Shown here: positions 45,088 to 51,988 of the stretch, piece by piece
Numbering within the stretch: position 1 is the first letter of the stretch
Layout: each line of letters opens with the position of its first letter
Source: Candidatus Aalborgicola lynettensis
GTDB lineage: Bacteria; Pseudomonadota; Gammaproteobacteria; Burkholderiales; Burkholderiaceae_C
Direction of reading: 5' to 3'
Length of the DNA: 64,000 nucleotides
Assembly: GCA_016719405.1 (NCBI GenBank)
Contig: JADJZE010000001.1
Location: 868,001-932,000, forward strand
Translations under genes and position numbers: made by a program
The notes under the pieces: generated by a model
The model's input: only the letters and a program-made list of their open reading frames with translations
The model's database searches: none
Told to the model about the DNA's origin: nothing

Positions 45088-45882
45088 ATGTTCACCGATT
45101 CCCATTGTCATTTGACGTTTCCCGAGTTGCGTTCGGCATTGCCTGAGATTCGCGATGCCATGGCGCGCGCGCAGGTTAGCCGTGCCATGTGCATATGCAC
45201 CACGCTCGAAGAGTTTCCGGATGTGCTGCAGTTGGCCACCGACTATGACAACTTCTGGGCCAGCGTGGGCGTGCATCCGGACAACGAAGGGGTTACCGAA
45301 CCCCGTGTTGAAGTGCTGTTGGACTTGGGTGCGTCGCCACGCGTACTGGCGATTGGTGAAACCGGACTGGACTACTACCGCCTTGGAACGCGAAGTGTGG
45401 CCGATATGGAGTGGCAGCGCGAGCGCTTTCGGGTGCACATTCGTGCGGCGCGCCAGTTAGGCAAACCGTTGGTAATCCACACACGCAGCGCCTCTGCCGA
45501 TACCCTGGCCATATTGAAGGAAGAGGGCGAGGGCGGTACGTCGGCTTGTGCCGGTGGTGTTTTTCATTGTTTTACGGAGAGCATGGAAGTGGCACGGCAG
45601 GCGCTGGATTTGGGTTTTTACATCTCTTTTTCCGGCATATTGACCTTCAAGAGCGCCCAGGATTTGCGGGACGTAGCGACTTTTGTTCCCATGGATCGGC
45701 TGCTGATTGAAACCGATAGTCCCTATCTTGCGCCGGTGCCGTTCAGGGGCAAAACCAACAATCCGTCGTATGTGCCTTATGTTGCCAAGCAATTGGCTGC
45801 GTTAAAAAGCTGCACTGTCGAAGCCATTGGCGCGGTGAGTAGCAATAATTTCAACGCCTTATTCAAGCCAGGCAACACATGA
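45088..45882 (+). CDS. tatD: TatD family metal-dependent deoxyribonuclease
   Basis: 264 residues from ATG 45088: MFTDSHCHLTFPELRSALPE, SVGVHPDNEGV, LAIGETGLDYYR, PLVIHTRSASADTLAIL, GVFHCFTESMEVARQALDLG and LLIETDSPYLAPVPFRGKTN. TIM-barrel amidohydrolase fold with His/Glu/Asp metal ligands; family members are 3'-5' DNases or D-aminoacyl-tRNA deacylase-like. The last codons overlap the next ATG (ATGA). Confidence 0.92.
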   Translation: MFTDSHCHLTFPELRSALPEIRDAMARAQVSRAMCICTTLEEFPDVLQLATDYDNFWASVGVHPDNEGVTEPRVEVLLDLGASPRVLAIGETGLDYYRLGTRSVADMEWQRERFRVHIRAARQLGKPLVIHTRSASADTLAILKEEGEGGTSACAGGVFHCFTESMEVARQALDLGFYISFSGILTFKSAQDLRDVATFVPMDRLLIETDSPYLAPVPFRGKTNNPSYVPYVAKQLAALKSCTVEAIGAVSSNNFNALFKPGNT

Positions 45883-46538
45883 AGTGTTACTTTAGGTATT
45901 TTCTTCAACTGGTTGTATTTGCTTGGTTTTCTTTTGCGTATGCAGGGTCATACGATGATTTCTTCAAGGCTATTCAAGTCGACGACGCGGCGGCGACTAC
46001 TGCCGTGTTGGGCCGTGGACTGGATCCCAACACGCTGGGCCCCAAGGGCGATCACCCGTTGATTCTGGCACTGCAGTCGGGCGCATTAAAAGCCGCCACG
46101 GTGCTGTTGGACCATCCGGATATTCAGATCGAAGCACGTACGGTGCAAGATGAAAGTCTTTTGATGCTGGCGGCGCTGAAGGGATACGCCGATATCTGCA
46201 AGAAACTGATTGAACGTAATGCTGACGTGAACAAACCCGGATGGACACCGCTGCATTACGCGGCGACCGGTGGCCATAGCGCCGTTATTCGGTTGCTGCT
46301 TGAAAAGCATGCCTACATTGACGCTGCGTCTCCCAACGGCAGTACACCACTGATGATGGCAGCCAAATACGGTAACGCTGCAGTTGTGCAACAACTGCTG
46401 GACGCGGGAGCCGATCCTTTGCTGAAGAACCAGTTGGATTTAACGGCGATCGACTTTGCCAATTCCAATCAACGCACCGATGCTACGGCCGCCATCGCTG
46501 CAGCCATCCGTGCAAAGCGACCCAAAGGGGTCTGGTGA
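45879..46538 (+). CDS. Secreted ankyrin-repeat protein
   Basis: 219 residues starting in the tatD stop. The signal peptide KCYFRYFLQLVVFAWFSFAYA is followed by about five ankyrin repeats (LILALQSGALKAATVLLDHP, SLLMLAALKGYADICKKLIE, TPLHYAATGGHSAVIRLLLE, TPLMMAAKYGNAAVVQQLLD). It is expected in the periplasm as a protein-binding module. In other bacteria such proteins sit next to catalase or act as inhibitors or immunity proteins; nothing here assigns a partner. Confidence 0.87.
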   Translation: MKCYFRYFLQLVVFAWFSFAYAGSYDDFFKAIQVDDAAATTAVLGRGLDPNTLGPKGDHPLILALQSGALKAATVLLDHPDIQIEARTVQDESLLMLAALKGYADICKKLIERNADVNKPGWTPLHYAATGGHSAVIRLLLEKHAYIDAASPNGSTPLMMAAKYGNAAVVQQLLDAGADPLLKNQLDLTAIDFANSNQRTDATAAIAAAIRAKRPKGVW

Positions 46539-46682
46539 CACTGTCTTCAATTGATACGATGTATATTATGTTAAGTAAGATAAACACTTGGCGTCGGTAC
46601 GTGACCCACGTGTAAGGTTTCGGCGCTGTGCTCCGACTAAACGCACAACCCCACACAAACACCCTTTACCGGAGTTCACTGC
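46539..46682 (+). promoter_or_regulatory. AT-rich promoter region upstream of ynjB
   Basis: The gap between the ankyrin gene and ynjB is clearly more AT-rich at its start (46549-46590) than the flanking genes. TTGATA at 46551-46556 could be a -35 with a weak -10 near 46576 (TAAGAT). A short inverted repeat ACGTG-ACC-CACGT at 46599-46611 could be an operator. CCGGAG near 46671 is the likely ribosome-binding site. No riboswitch fold was recognised. Confidence 0.35.
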
Positions 46683-47858
46683 ATGAAGTTTTCAACGCTT
46701 GTCGCCATCGCCCTCACCTTAGGGATGTCCACCGGGGCCCACGCCGACTGGGCACAGATTCAAAACGACGCCAAAGGTCAAACCGTGTATTTCAATGCCT
46801 GGGGCGGCGGCGAGACCATCAACAGCTACATTGACTGGGCGGCCAAAGAGGCTAAAACCCGCTACGGAATTGAGGTGCGCCACGTCAAAGTGACCGATGC
46901 CGCCGAAGTGGTCAAACGGATACAAACCGAAGTGTCGGCCGGGCGTAGCCAAGATGGCTCCGTCGACCTGATGTGGGTTAATGGCGAGAACTTTCGCAAC
47001 CTCAAAAACGGCGGCCTGTTGTTTGGCCCGTGGGCGCACACGCTGCCCAACTGGGGTCTGGTGGACATGACCAAGCCGGTGCGCACCGATTTTTCGGTTC
47101 CTACCGATGGATACGAGTCACCCTGGGGCACGGCACAGCTCACTTTTATGGCCGACCGGGCGAAAACACCCACACTACCGCGCTCGGCGGCCGACTTGTT
47201 GGCATTTGCCAAAGCCCATCCGGGGCGCGTGAGCTATCCGCAACCGCCTGATTTTCATGGCACCACCTTCGTCAAGCAGCTGCTGCTGGAGTTAACACCC
47301 AACAAAGCCGTGTTGCAGCAAGCCGTAACACCAGCCGCATTTGCCACCGCCACCCCTGCGCTGTGGGCCTACCTGGACCAGTTGCACCCCCACTTGTGGC
47401 GCAATGGCAAAACCTTTGCCACCAGCGCCGCCGAAATGCACCGCATGCTGGGGGATGGCGAACTTAAGCTATCGCTCACCTTCAACCCCAACGAAGCGGC
47501 CAACCTGATCGCGAGCAAGCAATTGCCCGCCAGCGCGTACAGCTTTGGCTTCACCGGGGGCACCATCGGCAATGTCCATTTTGTGGCCATACCGGTCAAC
47601 GCCCGCGCCAAGGCCGGTGCGCAGGTGTTTGCCAACTTCTTGCTCTCGGCCGAGGCACAAACCCGCAAGGCCGACATTGCCGTGTGGGGCGACGGCACGG
47701 TGCTGGACATGGCCAAACTGCCACCCACCGCACAAGCCCAGTTGCGCAAAACTGCGCCGGGCGCCTTGGCAGAGGCGGTACCCACCTTGGCCGAGCCCCA
47801 CGCCAGTTGGGTGGAGGCACTGGAGGCCGAGTGGCGCAAGCGGTACGGCGCACGGTAG
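46683..47858 (+). CDS. ynjB: ABC transporter substrate-binding protein, YnjB type
   Basis: 391 residues with signal peptide MKFSTLVAIALTLGMSTGAHA. Family marks are VYFNAWGGGETINSYIDWAA, DGSVDLMWVNGENFRNLK, DGYESPWGTAQLTF and FGFTGGTIGNVHFVAIPVNA. It is the periplasmic binding protein of the YnjBCD importer, whose substrate is unknown. It is followed by ynjC (28-base overlap), ynjD and ynjF, the same order as the E. coli ynj cluster without ynjA and ynjE. Confidence 0.9.
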   Translation: MKFSTLVAIALTLGMSTGAHADWAQIQNDAKGQTVYFNAWGGGETINSYIDWAAKEAKTRYGIEVRHVKVTDAAEVVKRIQTEVSAGRSQDGSVDLMWVNGENFRNLKNGGLLFGPWAHTLPNWGLVDMTKPVRTDFSVPTDGYESPWGTAQLTFMADRAKTPTLPRSAADLLAFAKAHPGRVSYPQPPDFHGTTFVKQLLLELTPNKAVLQQAVTPAAFATATPALWAYLDQLHPHLWRNGKTFATSAAEMHRMLGDGELKLSLTFNPNEAANLIASKQLPASAYSFGFTGGTIGNVHFVAIPVNARAKAGAQVFANFLLSAEAQTRKADIAVWGDGTVLDMAKLPPTAQAQLRKTAPGALAEAVPTLAEPHASWVEALEAEWRKRYGAR

Positions 47859-49465
47859 CCGGCTTGCGCCCTCCCCGGCACTGGATGGCCGTTTTGCCGG
47901 TGCTGGTGATTTTGGCCCCCCTGTTGCCGGGGCTTATTTGGGCATTGCACCCAGCGTTTGATGGCGCGGTGTGGCAGGCCCTGTGGCTAGACGCCCAATG
48001 GCCACACGCCGTGCGTGCCACCCTGGTCTCCAGTGTGCTGTCCACGCTGTTGGCGTGTGGCATGGCGGGCGGGCTGGCCACACTGCATTACCCCGGGCGC
48101 TTGTGGGCGTCGGTGCAACGCCGTTTGCCACTGCTGCTGTCGGTTCCCCATGCGGCGTTTGCCGTGGGCCTGTTTTTTTTGATAGCACCTTCCGGTTGGC
48201 TGGCAAGGGCTGTGGCCCATTTGCTTCAATGGACCAGTCCACCGGACTGGGTTACGGTGCAAGACCCCTATGGCCTGAGCCTGGCGCTGGCACTGGCCAT
48301 CAAGGAAAGCTGGTTTTTGCTCTGGGTGCTGGCGGCGGTGTTGGGCGAACAGGCGGTTTCGCGCCAGATGGTTATGGGCCGCTCGCTGGGCTACAGCCGC
48401 ACGCAAACCTGGTGCTTGCTGGTGTGGCCCCAGTTGCTGCCACGGCTGGTGTGGCCGGTGCTGGCGGTATTTGCGTACGGTTTGTCGGTGGTGGACATGG
48501 CCATCATTCTGGGACCAGGCACCCCGCCTACCTTGGCCGTTTTGGCGTGGCGCTGGCTCCTGGACCCCAGCGCCGAATGGCAGGCCCGTGGCAGTGCGGC
48601 GTCCATTGTGCTGCTGCTCCTGTTAGTGGTTGGCGCCGGGGCGGTGCGGGGTCTTGCGCACTGGGTGCGGCGGCGTCAACCTTACCCCAGTGGGCAACGC
48701 AGGCCAGCCGTACGCTGGCGCGGCCCCCATGTGCACACCCTGTTGTTTCTGGTGGGGTATGCGGTGGTGGCCATGCTGATGCTGTGGTCGGTGGCGCAAG
48801 CCTGGTTTTTCCCGGCACTGCTGCCCGATGCGGTGTCGCTGGATAGTTGGCAACAGGCCAACTGGGCGCCGTTTTGGACCACACTCTGGCTGGCCGCAGC
48901 GGCCTGTGTGCTGTGTTTGCCCGTGGTGCTGGTCTGGCTGGAATGGGCGCCGCAGCGCGTGCACGCACTGCTGTACCTGCCGCTGATAGTGCCCGCTTTG
49001 CCGCTGGTGGCAGGGCAATATGCCTTGTTGCTGCATATGCATCTGGATGGCACGGCCGTGGCGCTGGTCTGGAGCCACCTGCTGTGGGTGCTGCCGTATA
49101 TGGTGCTGACCCTGGTGGGGCCCTACCGGGCGTTTGACGTGCGCCTGACGCGCAGTGCGCAAACCTTGGGTTATTCGCCGTGGCAGGCCTGCTTGCGCGT
49201 GAAGTGGCCGATCTTGATTCGGCCTATTCTGGCGACACTGGCGGTCGGGTTTGCGGTGAGTGTGGCGCAGTACCTGCCGACCCTGTTCGCCGGGGGTGGC
49301 CGCTTTGCCACGGTTACCACCGAAGCTGTGGCACTCAGTGCCGGAGGCAACCGGCGCGTGCTGGCGGTGCAGGCCCTGCTGCAAATCGCCCTGCCTATGG
49401 CTGCATTTGGGTTGGCGGCGCTGGCCGCGTATAGGCTGGGGCAACACCGAAAAGGGCTACGTTGA
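47831..49465 (+). CDS. ynjC: ABC transporter permease, YnjC type
   Basis: About 544 residues from GTG 47831 (MAQAVRRTVAGLRPPRHWMA, a basic start before the first membrane helix); TTG 47864 or ATG 47885 are possible. It is a fused ThiP-like permease with two six-helix halves, each with an EAA-type loop: QMVMGRSLGYSRTQTWCLLV and RLTRSAQTLGYSPWQACLRV. It forms the inner-membrane pore for YnjB cargo, energised by YnjD. Confidence 0.87.
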   Translation: MAQAVRRTVAGLRPPRHWMAVLPVLVILAPLLPGLIWALHPAFDGAVWQALWLDAQWPHAVRATLVSSVLSTLLACGMAGGLATLHYPGRLWASVQRRLPLLLSVPHAAFAVGLFFLIAPSGWLARAVAHLLQWTSPPDWVTVQDPYGLSLALALAIKESWFLLWVLAAVLGEQAVSRQMVMGRSLGYSRTQTWCLLVWPQLLPRLVWPVLAVFAYGLSVVDMAIILGPGTPPTLAVLAWRWLLDPSAEWQARGSAASIVLLLLLVVGAGAVRGLAHWVRRRQPYPSGQRRPAVRWRGPHVHTLLFLVGYAVVAMLMLWSVAQAWFFPALLPDAVSLDSWQQANWAPFWTTLWLAAAACVLCLPVVLVWLEWAPQRVHALLYLPLIVPALPLVAGQYALLLHMHLDGTAVALVWSHLLWVLPYMVLTLVGPYRAFDVRLTRSAQTLGYSPWQACLRVKWPILIRPILATLAVGFAVSVAQYLPTLFAGGGRFATVTTEAVALSAGGNRRVLAVQALLQIALPMAAFGLAALAAYRLGQHRKGLR

Positions 49466-49466
49466 C

Positions 49467-50114
49467 ATGTTGAACATCAAAGATCTGACGATAGCGCAGC
49501 GAGGGAAGCCACTTTTCTCTGCCCTGTCGCTGGCGGTGGAGCGCGGCGAGGTAGTGACCCTCACCGGCGTCTCCGGCTCAGGCAAATCTACCCTTCTGAA
49601 CTGGATAATTGGTGACTTGGACCCGGCCTTTTTTGCCACGGGTGAGTTGTGGCTGAACGCGGTGCGCTGCGACACCTTGCCCATCGAGTCACGCCACATC
49701 GGTCTTTTGTTTCAGGACGATCTGTTATTTCCCCACCTGAGTGTGGGGCACAACCTGGCGATTGCACTGCCTGCCGCGCGCGGCGACGCCAAAGCACGGC
49801 GCCAGCACGTGGAACACACCCTGGCAACCATAGGACTGGCCGGTTTTCATGACCGCGACCCGGCCACCCTCTCGGGCGGACAACGGGCACGGGTGAGCCT
49901 GATGCGCACCCTGCTGGCCGAACCCCGGGCGCTGTTGCTGGACGAGCCTTTCTCCAAACTGGATGCCGTGTTACGCACCGAATTTCGCGCCCTGGTGTTT
50001 GCGCAAATTGCACTGCAAAACATCCCCACACTGCTGGTAACCCATGATCCGGGCGATGTGCCACCCGGGGGCCGCGTGGTCACTATGAGCGATTGGCAGG
50101 GCAGCCATGTTTGA
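49467..50114 (+). CDS. ynjD: ABC transporter ATP-binding protein, YnjD type
   Basis: 215 residues from ATG 49467, one base after the ynjC stop. Walker A GVSGSGKSTLLNWIIG, Q-loop LLFQDDLLFPHLSVGHN, signature TLSGGQRARVSLMRTLL, Walker B ALLLDEPFSKLD, H-loop LLVTHDPGDVP. It drives YnjC. It overlaps the ynjF start by 8 bases. Confidence 0.92.
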   Translation: MLNIKDLTIAQRGKPLFSALSLAVERGEVVTLTGVSGSGKSTLLNWIIGDLDPAFFATGELWLNAVRCDTLPIESRHIGLLFQDDLLFPHLSVGHNLAIALPAARGDAKARRQHVEHTLATIGLAGFHDRDPATLSGGQRARVSLMRTLLAEPRALLLDEPFSKLDAVLRTEFRALVFAQIALQNIPTLLVTHDPGDVPPGGRVVTMSDWQGSHV

Positions 50115-50724
50115 CCGCATCCTCAACCGCACGCTGCAGCGCCCCTTGCAACGCATGGCCTCTGGCCTGGTGGCACTGGGCCTGCGGGCCGACCATGTGA
50201 CCTGGGCTGGGTTTGTGGTGGGGCTGACGGCAGTCGCCCTGATCGCGCAGGGCCACACCCAGTGGGCCATTGTGAGCATCGCCTTGAACCGGCTGGCCGA
50301 TGGGCTGGACGGTGCCATGGCACGCCTGACCCAACCTACCGACCTGGGTGCTTTTTTGGATATTTCGCTGGATTTTTTGTTTTATGCCTCCATACCGCTG
50401 GCCTTTGTGCTGGCCGACCCGGCGCGCAACGCCCTGCCCGGGGCGGTGCTGATTTACAGCTTTATTGGCACCGGCTGCACTTTTCTGGCTTTTGCCGTGC
50501 TGGCCGCCAAACGCGGTGCCGCCAGCACCGCTTATCCCGACAAGGGTTTCTATTACCTGGGTGGTTTGACCGAAAGCACCGAGACCATTGCGGTTTTTGT
50601 GTTGATGTGCCTGGTGCCGCACTGGTTTGGCACCCTGGCCCTGATTTTTGCCGCCTTGTGTGGCCTCACCACCGCCACGCGCATTGGCGCCGGCATTGCC
50701 GTTTTCAAACCTCCGCCACGCTAA
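50107..50724 (+). CDS. ynjF: CDP-alcohol phosphatidyltransferase family protein, YnjF type
   Basis: 205 residues with about six membrane helices. The active-site motif is intact: DGLDGAMAR followed by GAFLDISLD, supplying the Asp residues that bind the metal and CDP. Such enzymes move a phosphatidyl or phospho-alcohol group from a CDP-linked donor. The protein keeps the E. coli YnjF position after YnjD, which suggests that the transported substrate of YnjBCD is used in a lipid or phospho-alcohol reaction. This link is an inference from gene order. Confidence 0.88.
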   Translation: MFDRILNRTLQRPLQRMASGLVALGLRADHVTWAGFVVGLTAVALIAQGHTQWAIVSIALNRLADGLDGAMARLTQPTDLGAFLDISLDFLFYASIPLAFVLADPARNALPGAVLIYSFIGTGCTFLAFAVLAAKRGAASTAYPDKGFYYLGGLTESTETIAVFVLMCLVPHWFGTLALIFAALCGLTTATRIGAGIAVFKPPPR

Positions 50725-50820
50725 ATCTTTGCACGGTGACAGGATGCCCGGCGGGTGGCTACCCTGCCACAATTGGCGTCTGATGTTTTTCACGAGTTCT
50801 TGAACCCAAAGGGTATTGCA

Positions 50821-51765
50821 ATGCACAACATTACAGAAGAGCTGATGCAGACCGAGTTGCTGCGCGATGTGGCGGAGCCTACGCTGCGCCAGCTGATGGC
50901 GAAGTCAACGCCTATGGAGTTGCAGCCAGGGGCCATTCTGCTGACGCCGGAACGCGATAACGAATACGTGTATTTGCTGTTGTCTGGCGCTCTCTCGGTG
51001 CACTTTGGCACGCCCGATTCGCCCCCGATTCACAAACTGATGCCGGGGACTTCGGTGGGGGAAATGTCAATCATCGACGATACATACCCATCCGCCTATG
51101 TCATCGCCCAGGAGGCCAGCCGCGTCTTCCCTATCCACCGAGACGTGATTCAGCTGGTGGTGTCGGAAATCGGCCCGATAGCCCGCAATTTGCTGCGCAC
51201 GCTGACCCGGGGAATGAAAGCCAATACGCAACTAATCACCAAGGATCGGCTGCAAATTTGGGAGCTTACCGACCAAATCAATGTCGATGGGCTGACCGGC
51301 CTCTACAACCGGCGCTGGCTGGACAACGCACTGCCCCGACTGCTGGCCCAGGTGCACAAAGGCGAGCAAACTTTGTGCGCGTTGATGATCGATGTTGACC
51401 GCTTTAAGGTGTACAACGACACGCAAGGCCACCAGGGCGGCGATCAGGCATTGGTGGCGGTTGGCAAGGTGCTCAAGAACACAGTGCGTCCCTACGACTT
51501 TGCCACCCGCTATGGCGGCGAAGAATTCTTGGTCTTGTTGCCCAACACACCCCTGGCTGAAGCGTTGGTGGTCGCCGAGCGCATTCGCCACGCCGCAGAA
51601 AACAAGACCATTACCAACCTGGACGGCACGCCGCTGCCCGGCATCACCATCTCGCTAGGTTTGGCAATCAGCACCCCCGATGCCACCGCCACGACACTGA
51701 TTGGCGCCGCCGATGCGCAGCTGTATCGGGCAAAAAAAGAAGGCCGTAACTGCGTCCGCTCTTGA
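50821..51765 (+). CDS. Cyclic-nucleotide-binding domain plus GGDEF diguanylate cyclase
   Basis: 314 residues from ATG 50821 (AAAGGG ahead). The cNMP-binding (CAP-like) domain spans about 8-125 with VYLLLSGALSVHFG and GTSVGEMSIIDDTYPSAYVI. A short helix precedes the GGDEF domain (about 165-314), with DGLTGLYNRRWLD, MIDVDRFKVYNDTQGH and YGGEEF active site, plus an RPYD inhibitory (I-site) motif five residues before GGEEF. It should make c-di-GMP in the cytoplasm under control of a bound small ligand and product inhibition. Confidence 0.91.
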   Translation: MHNITEELMQTELLRDVAEPTLRQLMAKSTPMELQPGAILLTPERDNEYVYLLLSGALSVHFGTPDSPPIHKLMPGTSVGEMSIIDDTYPSAYVIAQEASRVFPIHRDVIQLVVSEIGPIARNLLRTLTRGMKANTQLITKDRLQIWELTDQINVDGLTGLYNRRWLDNALPRLLAQVHKGEQTLCALMIDVDRFKVYNDTQGHQGGDQALVAVGKVLKNTVRPYDFATRYGGEEFLVLLPNTPLAEALVVAERIRHAAENKTITNLDGTPLPGITISLGLAISTPDATATTLIGAADAQLYRAKKEGRNCVRS

Positions 51766-51837
51766 TTTTTCGTGGCGCAAGGAATCCATGCTTGAGCCGG
51801 TCCGGTTGGGCCCATCTGTGGATGCTGATTTACTCCT

Positions 51838-51892
51838 GAATTGATAGCTGCTCCCGCACACCAGACGTGCGCAAAGGCACTATTTGACACAC
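51838..51892. repeat. Dispersed short palindromic repeat, copy 2 (intergenic)
   Basis: Begins AATTGATAGCTGCTCCC, forms the hairpin CGCAC / GTGCG around ACCAGAC, and continues TGCGCAAAGGCACTATTTG (TGCGCA at 51868). It shares CCAGACGTGCGCAA with the hpnC copy. It lies in the 223-base gap between the GGDEF gene and the FAD-oxidoreductase fusion; the rest of the gap shows no gene. Confidence 0.6.
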
Positions 51893-51988
51893 AAAAAACC
51901 AGCCTCCTGCGCATGGGTGGAGCGCCATGGCTCCCAGCGTCGGCTTGGCACGCTGCCGCCCTGCGGCCTGTCCCGACAGGTGTGCCTT

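Noticed and set aside
46539..46682. A riboswitch ahead of the ynjB gene
   Set aside because: The cluster is related to thiamine-type importers, but no conserved THI-box or other riboswitch core was found; only a short inverted repeat.
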